A DNA stretch of 64,000 nucleotides, from positions 16,474,572-16,538,571 of the forward strand of contig NC_087065.1 of the NCBI RefSeq assembly GCF_963678635.1, read 5' to 3'. Below the pieces are notes generated by a model, which did no database searches, was not told where the DNA came from, and worked only from the letters and a program-made list of their open reading frames with translations. Below, in pieces: positions 53,446-64,000 of this stretch. A program made the translations under genes and the position numbers. Origin of the DNA: Symsagittifera roscoffensis. Taxonomy: Eukaryota; Xenacoelomorpha; Acoela; Convolutidae. Position 1 is the stretch's first letter; each line of letters begins with the position of its first letter.

Positions 53446-53652
53446 GACCACTAGGAGACTTGACTGGAAGAGGTGGCCAGCCGAGTGGGAAGGTGGTTCA
53501 CAAGGATCGAACCAGACCACTAGGAGACTTGACTGCAAGAGGTGACCAGCCGAGTGGGAAAGTGGTTCAGAAGGACTGAGCTGAACCGACTGGAAACTTG
53601 ACTGGAAGAGGTGACCAGCCAAGTGGGAAGGTGGTGATGCTGTCAAGTGCAG
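53446..53652. repeat. 69-bp minisatellite, three copies
   Basis: TGACTGSAAGAGGTGRCCAG recurs at offsets of exactly 69 bp (53461, 53530, 53599). 69 is a multiple of three, so both strands keep open frames through it, but I see no evidence of translation. Confidence 0.85.
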
Positions 53653-54526
53653 AACGGAGACAACCAGCACGGGATCACTACAAGAGGACGCACAGGGGTG
53701 TTCTCAAGTTGGGCAAACGGGTATCGTTAGAATCCACATTACATTATAGGAGATAAGTGTAAAATTGGATAAGCGGAGCCCCATTGTTTTGAGGAAGTTT
53801 TTTACACAAGCAGGCCTGGAAACAGGTCTACGGTTTTCTCTCGAGAGGTTTAGCACCCGGCGCTTAAGGGATTTTTCGGCTTAAGAGGGGGGCTAAAGAG
53901 GGGGGAGGTTAGAAGGGTGGCTGGTTAGGTTAGAGGTTAGCGGTTGTAAATTGTAAAAAGGGGGGCACATAAGAGTAACTAATTGTTTGGCATCGTCGAT
54001 TTAGTTACATTAGATACTTACACGCGTTGGTTATAAGAAGCGGATATCCAAATTTAACATCAGGTCAAGGTAGGTACCCTGGTCGGATCGGTAGGGGAGA
54101 ACGGACATAGACAGTTTTTGTGATACCCCATAAGATCGCTAGGGGGGAGGAAAACGCGTGGCAATCGGGTACCAGAAATTTTTCGGACAAAGATTGACAT
54201 CTGTCAACCTTGAATTTTAGGCGAATTCATCTCTCTGTTTTTTGAAATTTTTCCTGTTTAAATTTTTACGTTTTAGTGAAAAATTGTTGTTGGTATTTTA
54301 ACGAACAGGTGATCACAAGATACCTGCAAGGAATTTAGGGTTTCAAATAGCCTGAAACATCGAGAGGGAGATAAATACAGGGGGATTAGTATTTGGGTTT
54401 TGACCATTAAGATAGGGATTTTGGGAAAATTTTTACTAGGGCTCAAGTGGTGGTAAAAGGTACAGTGGTACAATAGTCCCTACAACGAAGAAGAAGAGAT
54501 CCGACATCCAGACACTCAGTGACAAG
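53653..54526. other. Element B leader, no feature seen
   Basis: G-rich patches (GGGGGG runs at 53880-53970, 54140) and otherwise unremarkable leader sequence without a significant ORF. Confidence 0.5.
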
Positions 54527-54529
54527 TCT

Positions 54530-55260
54530 TGGGACAGTACCCAAGAAGTCTTGGGACATTGCAGTCTGGAGACAGTCTTGGAGCAACACGGTCTTGGGAC
54601 AGTCTCGGGACAGAGCAGTCTTGGGACAGTCTTGGGACAGTGCAGTCTTGGGACAGTCTTGGACCAGAGCAGTCTTGGTACGAAACAGTCTTGGGACACT
54701 AGTCTTGGGACAGTGATCTTGGGACATTGGTCTTGGGACATTGGTCTTGGAACATTGGTCTTAGGACAGTGGTCTTGGGACATTGGTCTTGGGACAGTGG
54801 TCTTGGGACATTGGTCTTGGGACATTGGTCTTGGGACAGTGGTCTTGGGACATTGGTCTTCGGACAGTGGTCTTGGGACATTGGTATTGGGACAGTGGTC
54901 TTGGGACAGTGGTCTTGGGACAGTAGTCTTGGGACACTAGTCTTGGGACAGTAGTCTTGGGACAGTAGTCTTGGGACAGTGGTCTTAGGACAGTAGTCTT
55001 GGGACACTAGTCTTGGGACAGTAGTCTTGGGACACTAGTCTTGGGACAGTAGTCTTGGGACAGTAGTCTTGGGACAGTAGTCTTGGGACAGTAGTCTTGG
55101 GACAGTAGTCTTGGGACAGTAGCCTTGGGACATTAGTCTTGGGACAGTAGTCTTGGGACAGTAGTCTTAGGGCAAGGGTCTTGGGACAGTGGTCTTGGGA
55201 CACTAACAAGAAGTACTGGGACAACACTGAATAGTCTTGGGACAGTAGAGAGAAAGTCTT
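54530..55260. repeat. 14-bp minisatellite (GTCTTGGGACAKTR)n
   Basis: About 45 units of GTCTTGGGACAGTG / GTCTTGGGACATTG / GTCTTGGGACAGTA. Because 14 is not divisible by three, every frame on both strands shows a 14-residue repeat and stays open for about 100 codons; these frames are artefacts of the repeat. It sits in the leader of element B just before gag. Confidence 0.92.
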
Positions 55261-55490
55261 GGAACAGCATAAAGAAGGGTGTACTAAAAGATTAATAAGT
55301 CAGATTGAAGTAACCAATTGCAAAATCAAGTTTTCTATTCAATCCTAACATATAGAAATTTCAAAAGCTCAGGAAAAGTTGTTTTTAGCAAATTGTAAAT
55401 TTCTTTTTATAAAATTTTATCAAAAGAGGTTTTAACCTTAGAGTAGAATTTTGTAGATAGTAATACTGTAAATAGTAACAATCGTATATA

Positions 55491-56801
55491 ATGAGGCGGA
55501 GCAGGGTACCGGTAGCTGAAAAAAGATCTACCGAGGCGAAGACAAAGTATAACTCGTCGCTACGTAAAACAACATCAATGGGTCCGAAGGTAACAAAGAA
55601 GAACTTTTCAGTTATTATGGTCAGCACGAGGAGTACCACGGAGAACAGAGCGAAAGAGGGCACGGAAGGGGAACGAGTAGAACCCACCATCGAGATTGAA
55701 CTAGACACACCGGATCAAAGTGTGGATGAAGTGGGAAAGAAAACGACAGAGTCAACTCCGATGCCCAATGCGGAAGAACCTAATCCGAAGCCCATGGAGT
55801 TCTCACCGATAGACAACGTGGAAGACACAACAGGCAACACGCCAGAAACGGTGAAGGATGAGTCTCAAAAGAGAACGTCTTTTACTGAAAGATTGGCGAT
55901 GATGGTCGGAATGAGATCGAGAGACGCAGCAGCGGAGGAGACGAAAGCCGAGAAAAGCAAAACATTCGGAACAGTATCCACGAGAATGACGGAGACCGAC
56001 CAAAACGAGGATCAGAAAAAACCGGGACCAGCGACCGACTACAGGACAACAACGGACCATGGAACAACTACTCTTGAGCTAAGCGACTTGATGGCGAAGC
56101 TAGATCAGATAGATGAGAAACTGAAGCACAGCGAAGAGGATAGAAATGTGATAACGAAGGAAATGAGAAACAACAAACATGAGTACCTGGACAACTATTT
56201 CCATCTAGCGAGAGCAACGGAGGAAAAGCTTCAGCAGATGTCTGAAAAAGTAGAAATCACTGATGGAGAGCGAGACAAGAACATCAGAAAAGACATGCGA
56301 GAAATGAAGCAGCGATATGACGCAGTGAATAGCCAGTTGGGGAGTTTGGAAACGAGAATGGATACGATGAGTAGGGACCAGGCTGAGAGCTCAAGTGCGA
56401 TACAAACAAAGTTAGACGCTATCTTGAGGAATTCAACACCACAAGACAGGCCAGCGGCAGAGCGGACACAAGGTAATAGAGTTGACTTCGTGGAACCACA
56501 AAGGAACAAACGACAGTCAACACCGTTACCAGTAACCCGGGAGGCTGCGAGTACGGCACCGGTGGGGGCCAAGGCGATTATAAAAATTGGAACAGCGAAC
56601 ACAACAAGTGGTCCAGGAGACTCCACGACTCACAACAACATGGGACCGGATGCCATGACATGGGCAAGTACCTGGGAAATGATGAACAGGACACTAGAGG
56701 CCTTCGCTACAAGGAACACCGACTCGAGTGACAGAGGAAGCAACAAATCCAGGAAAACTTTCAAGAAACCAAAAGAATTCAAAGATGATTCAGACGATTG
56801 A
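55491..56801 (+). pseudogene. Element B gag, N-terminal part
   Basis: 436 codons from ATG 55491, starting MRRSRVPVAEKRSTEAKTK. A low-complexity acidic N-terminus is followed by a coiled coil (about 185-310, ELSDLMAKLDQIDEKLKHSE) and a basic region, as in element A gag but shorter. It ends FKKPKEFKDDSDD at a stop caused by a small deletion: element A continues GCIDTWIEVM, and element B resumes with the same sequence in another frame. A TAG follows near 56854. Confidence 0.8.
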
Positions 56802-56901
56802 CACTTGGGTAGAAGTCATGAGGTTGCACTTGGAACAAGACAACTTGAACGATTAGAGGCAAGCATGCACAGCGATACTGAGCAACCTGGAAGGCCCGGC
56901 A

Positions 56902-57549
56902 TTGAAATGCGTGGTTGCGAAGAAAGAAGAGGAACGCGATACAGCGGACAAAATTTTTGAAATATTGTTAAATCGATTCGGCTCAGGCATGAAGGGTCAT
57001 CAAGCGATGATGCGATTTGAAAAGAGAAGACAAAGGGACGATGAATCGATAGACAGGTTCCTAGATGATCTTGAGAGCTTGAGAAGAAAGAGTGACCCGG
57101 AAGAATCTACCAATCGAAGGAACTTCAGCATCGCCTCAAAGTTCATTGATGGGGTAAAGAGTGTTGACTTGAGAACGATGTTAGCAACATACTATACATT
57201 GTCGAAAGACAGTGCACCAACTCCAGAAGAGATGAGGCAGAAGTCAAGAGAATACATGCTGATGAAACCCAAGAAATACTCGTACTCAGACACAAGGAAT
57301 ACGCAGGGGGGGAGTCAGCCACAAAGGTCGTCATGGTACAAGCCCAGAGATGACATGGACAAACGCAGATCATGCGCTAACTGCGGGTCAGCTGACCATC
57401 ATGCGGCGGATTGCACGACATACAAACAGGGCATGAAGAGTTTGGGATATGCACCCGATGAGGAAGATATGAGCCAGATGGAAGAACACGAGTTCTATAG
57501 TGGCTTGATCATCAAAATAGGTGCAAGATGCTTCTTCTACAACCAATAG
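56902..57549 (+). pseudogene. Element B gag, capsid end and zinc knuckle
   Basis: 215 open codons: KCVVAKKEEERDTADKIFEI, MMRFEKRRQRDDESIDRFL, then zinc knuckle CANCGSADHHAADC (57373-57414) and TTYKQGMKSLGY. The second knuckle is lost: CFFYNQ-stop, where element A has CFFCNLEGHF (Cys to Tyr and a TAG at 57547-57549). Unlike element A, the two knuckle regions are in the same frame here. Confidence 0.8.
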
Positions 57550-57561
57550 GGGCACTTCAGG

Positions 57562-59070
57562 ATGGACTGTCCGTTGTTTTGGGAGGCGGTTAAGAATCAG
57601 AGTCATCCAAAACACAAGTTGGCGTTAGCAGCGGTACAGAACCAGAGAAACAGACAAGGTGAATTTGAGACGAAAAACCTAGAAAAACCAAGTGCGGAGC
57701 TACCGACGAAAACAGTGAAAGCTGTAACACAATGTAATAGTGCAATAGAAGCCACGGCAAGGAACGCCCTAGAAATAAATTATGAGAAGGCGGCAGCGGA
57801 GGCCATCAACAAAGTGAAACAGGACCTGGCAGCGAAAGAAATAGAACAACGGCTGAAGCAGGAGATCGAAAGACAGAAATTGAACGAAGCATTAAGTTGC
57901 TCACAAACAATACCAGAGGCTGTAGCGGGGTCGACAAAAAATGGAAACTGCAACACTGTAAAGATGGTTACAGGAAAACCATTCGGCATAACAAAGATTC
58001 GGGCAAGAATAATGTCAATAATCACTGTTGGCGGCCATGAGGTAATGAGAAACTTGAGCGAACCAAGTGACCAGACAATAATGCACATTGATGTGTACGC
58101 AGATTACTTGAGTTGTATAAGCCCACAAACGACTTCTAGAGCATTCAGGGCACTACTCACGAGTGGGGGTAGCAGGTCGGTACGTGTTGATAACAGGTAC
58201 ACAGAAGCTTATGGTCCACATGAGGTGATGCTAAATATAGATGGGATCAACATCTATACGAAAACGATGATAACATGTGATGAAAATCTAATAGGGCAAA
58301 TCTACGTGGGAAAAGAAGTGTTGAAAGTGAGATCGATTGGACACTGCGCCATGCTTGAGGAAGATGCAATGCAAATCGGGACAGAGGCAGATGTGACAGC
58401 ACATGTGCTTGACATAAGTGGCAAGAAGACTCAATTACGTGGGTTGCTTCATACGGGAGCGGCCTTGAGTGTCATACTAATCGAAACTTGGGAACGAATG
58501 GGCTTCAACAAAAATGATTTGATAGATTCAAGAATACGGTTGTCAGCTGCAAACAAAGGGGCGCTGCGGGTGTTGGGCAGAACGCCGATAATAGCCCTGA
58601 ATCTGGGGGAACGTAACCTGTGGATGTGCTTTCTTGTGGTAGAAAACCTAGATGAGTCTCACCAATTTATTTTAGGCAGAGACTTCATCAGGAACTTTGA
58701 TGTAGCGATTGATCTAAACAACGCAATGTTCAGGATACGGAACCCGGATAGGAGGTACGCAATCAAACCGGTAAATTTAATAATGGCAAATGAGACCAAA
58801 GCACCGGTATTCTTGAGTAGGAGAGTGAGGCTAAAGGCGAACGAGGCGGCGATCGTAAGCTTACGAATGAAAAATTACAATGAACTAAGTGACAACAAGC
58901 AGGTATGCATAGTCCCAAATCCGAATAGTCAAAGTGCTGCTGTTTTAGGCAGATCCTTCTCGATCACGAAGAGCGGTCTCTGCGTGAGTGTCTTGTTGAA
59001 TACCCTTGACATGCCAATCACGATACAGAGGAGGAGGAAACTGGGATATGCTTTACCTGTAAAAACTTGA
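57562..59070 (+). pseudogene. Element B protease region with DTG changed to HTG
   Basis: 502 codons collinear with element A: coiled helix (KEIEQRLKQEIERQKLNEAL), then RNLSEPSDQTIMHIDVYADY, the protease segment LRGLLHTGAALSVILIETWE, and QFILGRDFIRNFDVAIDLNN. The catalytic Asp is replaced by His (CAT, 58450-58452, residue 297). The protease could not work. It ends at a TGA (59068-59070) where element A has Asp. Confidence 0.85.
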
Positions 59071-59076
59071 TATGAA

Positions 59077-59424
59077 ATGACTGAAAACCATAAACAAAAT
59101 GAAGTTGTTGATTGTCCCAATCATAGGGACAAAATTTGTATTTTGAGACGATTGAAGAAAATAAAAGGTTCATCAGGTCTTGTGAAGTCACTTAAGTCAG
59201 AGACAGACGATGGACTATCGAGCTGTTCGAATTTCCCGGAACGGCCCACACTAGATGAAATACAGAGTGATAAACCGGTCCTACCGGAAATTGAACACTT
59301 AAGAGGCAAGTTAACGGACGAACAGCTCGAAGCCATCAAGGACGTACTAGAACGGAACGAGGAGGTTTTTATTCAAGACATAAGGCAGACATCGGGTGTT
59401 GTAATTTTGTTGAGCATGAAATAG
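59077..59424 (+). pseudogene. Element B protease-RT linker
   Basis: 115 codons including SLKSETDDGLSSCSNFPERP and DKPVLPEIEHLRGKLTDEQL, both shared with element A. The frame slips at a T-run near 59369; the continuation (CCNFVEHEIELEEN) is in the frame of the following pol ORF. Confidence 0.75.
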
Positions 59425-59468
59425 AACTTGAGGAAAACGCAATACCGCACAGGGAGGGGGCGAGGCGC

Positions 59469-62400
59469 ATGACCCCACACAAATCGGATGCGTGTAGAAA
59501 GGAGATTGAAACGCTACTAGAGTATGACATGATAGAACCATTCAAATCACCGTGGGAGTGTGGAGTAGTGATGGCCAAAAAGAAAGGCGACCAGTTGAGG
59601 TTTTGTTGTGACTTTCGATACCTGAACTCCGTCACAGTGAAGGATGCCTATCCCATACCTAGGATTGATGAGAGTCTCTCGAAGTTAGGTGATGCAAAAT
59701 TTTTTACGACTCTTGATTTAGGCTCGGCATTTTGGCAGGTACCACTCAGGAAGCAGGACAGGGACAAGACAGGGTTTGCCTGCGAGTTGGGTATGTTTCA
59801 ATGGAAACGGATGCCGTTTGGACTTTGCAATGCCACTGCCACGTTTCAGCGATTGATGGTACACGCGCTGATAGGCGTGACGAAGAAGTATGGCAATCTG
59901 GTAATGTGCTATGTGGATGACGTGGTAATAGCGACACCCACACTAGAGGCCCACATTGAGAGACTTGACGAAGTATTTGGGTGTATGAAGAGGTCGGGGC
60001 TGAAGTGCAAACCATCAAAGTGTGAGATACTCAAGGACTCGATAAAATACTTGGGCACGATGGTGGACAGACACGGCATCAGACCAGATCCAGACGCAGT
60101 AGAAGCAGTTCTAACTTGGAAATCGCCGAAAACGGAACACCAATTGATGAGCTTCCTGGGTTTTGCAAATTACTACAGAGAATTCGTTAAAGGCTATGCA
60201 GACAAGGTTTATCCGATGCAACAGTTAATGAGACACAAGGGCAAGAAGTTCACGTGGAACAACGCAGCGGAAGAGTCATTCCAGAGAATAAAGAAAGAGT
60301 TGTGCGAGGCACCAGTACTAGGGATGCCAACAGAGAAAGGGATGTACGTGCTGGATACGGAGGCGTCGGTAGTAGCGATATCGGGAATACTCCACCAGGA
60401 ACAAGAGTGGAACGGGAAGACAGTCTTGAGACCAATAGCGTACGGGAGCAAAGTCCTAAGTGACACGGAAATGAAGTACGGAGCACCGAAAGCAGAGATG
60501 TTCGCGGTGGTTGCCTTTGTCGAGAAATATAGGGCATACCTAGGCAGCGAGCCATTCAAGCTGCGAGTTGACAACAGGGCACTAAGCTGGCTGAAGACGT
60601 ACTCAATGGACCAAAATTACATTGGGAGGTGGATATTTCGCCTGGACGGATACGATATGATAATTGAGCATAGAACACGAGACAAACATCAAAATGCTGA
60701 GAGCTTGAGCAAGAAGACGGAGTTCTACGAGAGACAAGAACAGAGGGAGGCAGATAGACCTGAGATCAAGGATGGCTTCTCCTTCATGGACAAGGAAACG
60801 TATGACAGTCTTCCTCTCACGAGATGGTTGGACAAATCAGGCAAACCAATAGAAGATCACCCCGAATTACCAAAAGATCCTACGAAAGAAACAATCTTGA
60901 AAAAGAACCGAGGGATGCCGATAGGAATAATGCTCAAGTCAAAGATCGTAAGGGAGACGCTCAAAGCAAAAGGCTACGATCTTAACCAGGTAGAGATGGG
61001 GGAGGCACAAATAGACGATGACTTAAAGAGGTTACTCGAGAAACTAGCAGATGACAAGCCCGTGATCCAAGAAAATTGTAAGGAGGAACCTGAGGTCACA
61101 ATACTGCGAAAGAGTGGGATAGCTAGTGATGGAAATACCTCGAAGGTGACTAACCCTGATGAGAAGGAAGTGGTGCAGTCACTGGTTGAAAAAATCCCAG
61201 CCGACTTAATTGAACGGACTAGGGCTAGGAAAAAGAGAGTGGAGTTCAAGGAAGAAGCTGAATACCTGGGACTAGGTCAAGAGTCCGGGGAGCGGTCCAC
61301 GTCCACGGAGGAAGGAAACACTGAAGGAGAAAATTTGTCCGGGGAGTTTGAAATGTGGGATGAGGACTCGGAAGCGAGCAGTGACAATCAAGATAGTCTC
61401 TGCATGATATTGGCAGAAGAAAAGATTAGACACCGCGACAGGGAATTACAAACAGATCCGTCCTCAGGAACCTTCAACTTGGACGTGCAGGAAGTACGAG
61501 GAGGTGAGGAACTTGAAAGAATTGCAGTTTCGAGGAAACCATTCAGGGAACTATCATGCAACTCAAATGTGAGAACAAATCTGGTGCCAGAAGATGACAT
61601 GAAGATAGTAAAGAGGATAGTATGCGTGAAGCTGAATGACGACGTCCACAACCCTGGGGAGATGAATGGGCAGATCATGGCGCTGAAGGAACATGTCAAG
61701 GCGAGATATAGGCTATCGGACCTGATAAGAGCCCAGAAGAATGACAAGATGACAAGCAATCTCTCCAAATTGATCCGAATGGGGTCCAAGGAGAAAGGGG
61801 AACTTGAGGAAGACAGCTACAAGATCCTGAGCCAGTTCTACAAAGACAGGAAAGAGTTACTCTATCACACGGCTGAGGGAGTGGTAGCATGCAAGAGAAA
61901 AGACGAGGAGAAGATACTACACAAGCACAACCTCATCACATTACCACAATTGTATCAGACAGAGGTGCTGTTCAGATCGCATGACCAAATGGGGCACCAG
62001 GGGATAGACAAGGTGCAACAAAGATTACTTCACAGGTTCGATTGGCCAGGATTGAGGAAAGCCTGTGAGAGGTGGGTGAATGCATGCCTGGCATGCCTGC
62101 AAGTGAAAGACCCAAGGAAGATGAAACTCCCGCTCAAATCAGTGGAAAGCTCGGAATTTAATGAAGTGGTGCAGATAGACCATCAGAAGATCTGCATGAC
62201 GGAGTCGGGGTATAACCAGATACTGGTTATAATTGATCACTTCACAAAGCTGGCAGAAGCGGTGCCGTTTCAAACAGCTTCGGCAGAGGAGACTTGTGAC
62301 CACTTGATAACCCATTGGATGTCAAGGTATGGTTGTCCAATGACTTTTCAGTCAGACAACGGCAAGGCCTTTGTGGGGGACTTGACTAAGGAATTAATGA

Positions 62401-63932
62401 AGAGGTCACACATTGCTCAAGCACACTCAACGACTTACCATCCTCAGACCAACGGGCTGGTAGAGAGACAGAATAGAACGTTGGTGAACATGCTGAGGGT
62501 ATACTGCTCAAGATACATGACGGACTGGGATAAATATCTGCCGCAAGTGTTGGCATACAACAGCACTCAACACTCAACAATGGGCATCAGTCCTTTCATG
62601 ATGTTGACAGGCAAAGAGAGAGCGATGCCCCTGACATTCTTTTACCCGGAATATGAAGGGAAGAGGACGTCGCCTCAAGCTTACGTGAAAGAAGCGATCA
62701 GGAGACAGCAGGAAATAAACGAGCTATGCAGGAGGAACACTGCGCAAGCACAAATGAGACAGCGCAAGAAATATGATGAAAGGATATTACAGGCAAAGCC
62801 ATATGAAGTGGGCCAGTACGTGTGGGTTTTCCAGAATGTTATACCGCCTAAAGGGACGAAGAAACTACTCAAGAAATGGAGAGGACCATTCATGATAACG
62901 GAAGTACATCAACAAGGACGGTTCTATCGCTTGAGTACTGGGCGAGCAGCACATTATGAGAACCTGAAGCCTCATGTCCCATCCCCAGAGGACTGGTGTA
63001 TACGAAAGGACATGGAGGGAATAGAGTACCTACTGGTGGAACCAGCATGTGAAGTGAACGAAAAAGGCACCAGAGATAAGAATGATGGCAACGAGAACTT
63101 GTGTTTGGATGACAATGAAAAAATAGACGCGGACTCTGAAGCGGAATCTTTTGTGGAAGAGGACTGGAACGATCCGGAGCAAGGTGAGGTGCCGAAGTGG
63201 ACAGAACCAGACTTGTCAATACCAGCGGGGACAAGGAGTGGCAATCGCAAACGCACAGGCATAAGGTACAACAGGTATGGGGACAATTTCCTGATCGACA
63301 AGATACAGCCCGATGACCTAGGCAAAGAACTAATAAGTGTGGGCGAGCTGGCGGCAGATGGTGAATGGCAGATCATCGATGATAATGAACACTACCCACA
63401 GGAAGACTATTCGACACCGGAGCGGGAGACGGATTTAGAACAGAGCGAGATAGAGAGGAGGGAGAATACGAACCTGATGATATTAGAATGGATGCGCGAT
63501 GTCAAGAACGGAATCGAGGAAGGACAGAGCATACAGCAAGTTGACATATCAGCGGGGAAGTACATGAAAACGGAGAATCCTCTTTTCGGCTGGACGGCAG
63601 CAGACAGCCCGCTCGATATTCCGCCAGATAATTCAAACCCAGCATCAACGACGGGGACGTCGATAAATATTTTTGTCCAGGGAGTGGGGGTAGGACTTAC
63701 CCACACCAAAAATTTAATGATAAAGAAACTCATAGAAGTGAGAGAAACGTGCGGACTGGAACTGGAAGGGGAGGAGGCCGAGCCTACCATAGGACGGAAT
63801 TTCAAAACGAAGTTTAAAATACCAAACGAATACTCAGAAAATATCCTGATAACGGATAGTGACTTCATTCTGTCAGACAGGACTAGAGCAATCTGTATCA
63901 CGGCGGACATGAGTTTCAAATCAAGACTCTAG
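59469..63932 (+). CDS. Element B reverse transcriptase, RNase H, integrase and C-terminal extension
   Basis: 1487 codons in one frame; the real start is upstream (the frame is open from about 59380). RT: RFCCDFRYLNSVT, TTLDLGSAFWQVPL, catalytic YVDD at 148-151. RNase H: LDTEAS at about 298, where element A has LDTDAS, so a catalytic Asp has become Glu; EMKYGAPKAEMFAVV and RVDNRALSWL remain. Integrase: HHCC (RSHDQMGHQG...CLACLQVK), DDE residues in QIDHQKIC, FQSDNGKAF and TNGLVERQNR, then GPF (KKWRGPFMITEVHQQGRFYR). The conserved C-terminal segment (GVGVGLTHTKNLMIKKL, NILITDSDFILSDRTRAICI) is cut by a TAG at 63930-63932, after which homology continues to the window edge. Confidence 0.9.
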   Translation: MTPHKSDACRKEIETLLEYDMIEPFKSPWECGVVMAKKKGDQLRFCCDFRYLNSVTVKDAYPIPRIDESLSKLGDAKFFTTLDLGSAFWQVPLRKQDRDKTGFACELGMFQWKRMPFGLCNATATFQRLMVHALIGVTKKYGNLVMCYVDDVVIATPTLEAHIERLDEVFGCMKRSGLKCKPSKCEILKDSIKYLGTMVDRHGIRPDPDAVEAVLTWKSPKTEHQLMSFLGFANYYREFVKGYADKVYPMQQLMRHKGKKFTWNNAAEESFQRIKKELCEAPVLGMPTEKGMYVLDTEASVVAISGILHQEQEWNGKTVLRPIAYGSKVLSDTEMKYGAPKAEMFAVVAFVEKYRAYLGSEPFKLRVDNRALSWLKTYSMDQNYIGRWIFRLDGYDMIIEHRTRDKHQNAESLSKKTEFYERQEQREADRPEIKDGFSFMDKETYDSLPLTRWLDKSGKPIEDHPELPKDPTKETILKKNRGMPIGIMLKSKIVRETLKAKGYDLNQVEMGEAQIDDDLKRLLEKLADDKPVIQENCKEEPEVTILRKSGIASDGNTSKVTNPDEKEVVQSLVEKIPADLIERTRARKKRVEFKEEAEYLGLGQESGERSTSTEEGNTEGENLSGEFEMWDEDSEASSDNQDSLCMILAEEKIRHRDRELQTDPSSGTFNLDVQEVRGGEELERIAVSRKPFRELSCNSNVRTNLVPEDDMKIVKRIVCVKLNDDVHNPGEMNGQIMALKEHVKARYRLSDLIRAQKNDKMTSNLSKLIRMGSKEKGELEEDSYKILSQFYKDRKELLYHTAEGVVACKRKDEEKILHKHNLITLPQLYQTEVLFRSHDQMGHQGIDKVQQRLLHRFDWPGLRKACERWVNACLACLQVKDPRKMKLPLKSVESSEFNEVVQIDHQKICMTESGYNQILVIIDHFTKLAEAVPFQTASAEETCDHLITHWMSRYGCPMTFQSDNGKAFVGDLTKELMKRSHIAQAHSTTYHPQTNGLVERQNRTLVNMLRVYCSRYMTDWDKYLPQVLAYNSTQHSTMGISPFMMLTGKERAMPLTFFYPEYEGKRTSPQAYVKEAIRRQQEINELCRRNTAQAQMRQRKKYDERILQAKPYEVGQYVWVFQNVIPPKGTKKLLKKWRGPFMITEVHQQGRFYRLSTGRAAHYENLKPHVPSPEDWCIRKDMEGIEYLLVEPACEVNEKGTRDKNDGNENLCLDDNEKIDADSEAESFVEEDWNDPEQGEVPKWTEPDLSIPAGTRSGNRKRTGIRYNRYGDNFLIDKIQPDDLGKELISVGELAADGEWQIIDDNEHYPQEDYSTPERETDLEQSEIERRENTNLMILEWMRDVKNGIEEGQSIQQVDISAGKYMKTENPLFGWTAADSPLDIPPDNSNPASTTGTSINIFVQGVGVGLTHTKNLMIKKLIEVRETCGLELEGEEAEPTIGRNFKTKFKIPNEYSENILITDSDFILSDRTRAICITADMSFKSRL

Positions 63933-64000
63933 GCTGACTTCAAGAGAGAGTACCAGAACGTGGAGTTTCTGTTTAGACAGAGACCGGGACTGGGAGGAAT

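Larger units (their letters stand above)
52691..64000 (+). mobile_element. Ty3/gypsy-type LTR retrotransposon, element B, partial
   Basis: Related to element A across gag and pol but clearly diverged. It lies on the opposite strand, head to head with A. A primer-binding site at 53021 implies a 5' LTR ending near 53009 (ACTGTTATA, cf. TTACA in A). The LTR start is not identifiable because the 3' LTR lies beyond the window. Leader 53036-55490 holds two minisatellites. gag-pol is interrupted by at least five stops or frameshifts and by active-site substitutions, so it is dead as sequenced. Confidence 0.85.

Noticed and set aside
54436..55227. Several 75-130-codon ORFs on both strands
   Set aside because: All are translations of the 14-bp minisatellite, which keeps every frame open.
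54530..55260. CRISPR array
   Set aside because: Units of 14 bp are contiguous without unique spacers, and the context is a eukaryotic retrotransposon.

Overview
This is an animal (metazoan) nuclear window, AT-rich and loaded with transposons. The one host gene I can identify is the 5' part of a meckelin (TMEM67/MKS3) orthologue on the minus strand. Exon 1 (signal peptide) is at 33298-33139, exon 2 at 18903-18788, exon 3 at 18675-18485, exon 4 at 546-330 and exon 5 runs off the left edge at 78-1. All intron phases agree. The retrotransposon content (CR1-like LINE with a 2A peptide and SGNH esterase ORF1, a non-LTR element with a C-terminal nuclease, Ty3/gypsy elements) and retention of a ciliary gene suggest an aquatic invertebrate. 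I cannot name the phylum.

Layout. 1-3609: exons 5 and 4 and part of intron 3. 3616-18361: a 14.7-kb foldback element with very long inverted arms, flanked by a 6-bp target-site duplication (AATACT), inserted 117 bp from the exon 3 donor and with no recognisable gene. 18486-26088: two tandem copies of a 3.8-kb unit, each holding TMEM67 exons 2 and 3, an old LTR fragment, a perfect hairpin and the 5' part of a LINE. The copy met first in transcription lost the last base of exon 3 and its splice donor. The LINE continues to about 28600. 28980-32800: a second decayed non-LTR element whose nuclease region carries an in-frame 261-bp tandem duplication. 33139-33298: TMEM67 exon 1. 33692-33944: a nested foldback repeat.

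34057-52690: an 816-bp sequence present as a tandem pair, the first copy split by a 17-kb Ty3/gypsy element (element A, minus strand, 34573-51572) with LTRs, primer-binding site, gag, protease, RT, RNase H, integrase, a conserved C-terminal extension and extra ORFs in the env position. From about 52691 to the right edge lies a related but diverged element B on the plus strand, head to head with A. It has the same primer-binding site, a leader full of minisatellites, and gag-pol broken by stops and frameshifts. Both elements look defective as sequenced.

Nothing here forms an operon or pathway. The common theme is one ciliary gene whose introns have been expanded and partly duplicated by mobile DNA.
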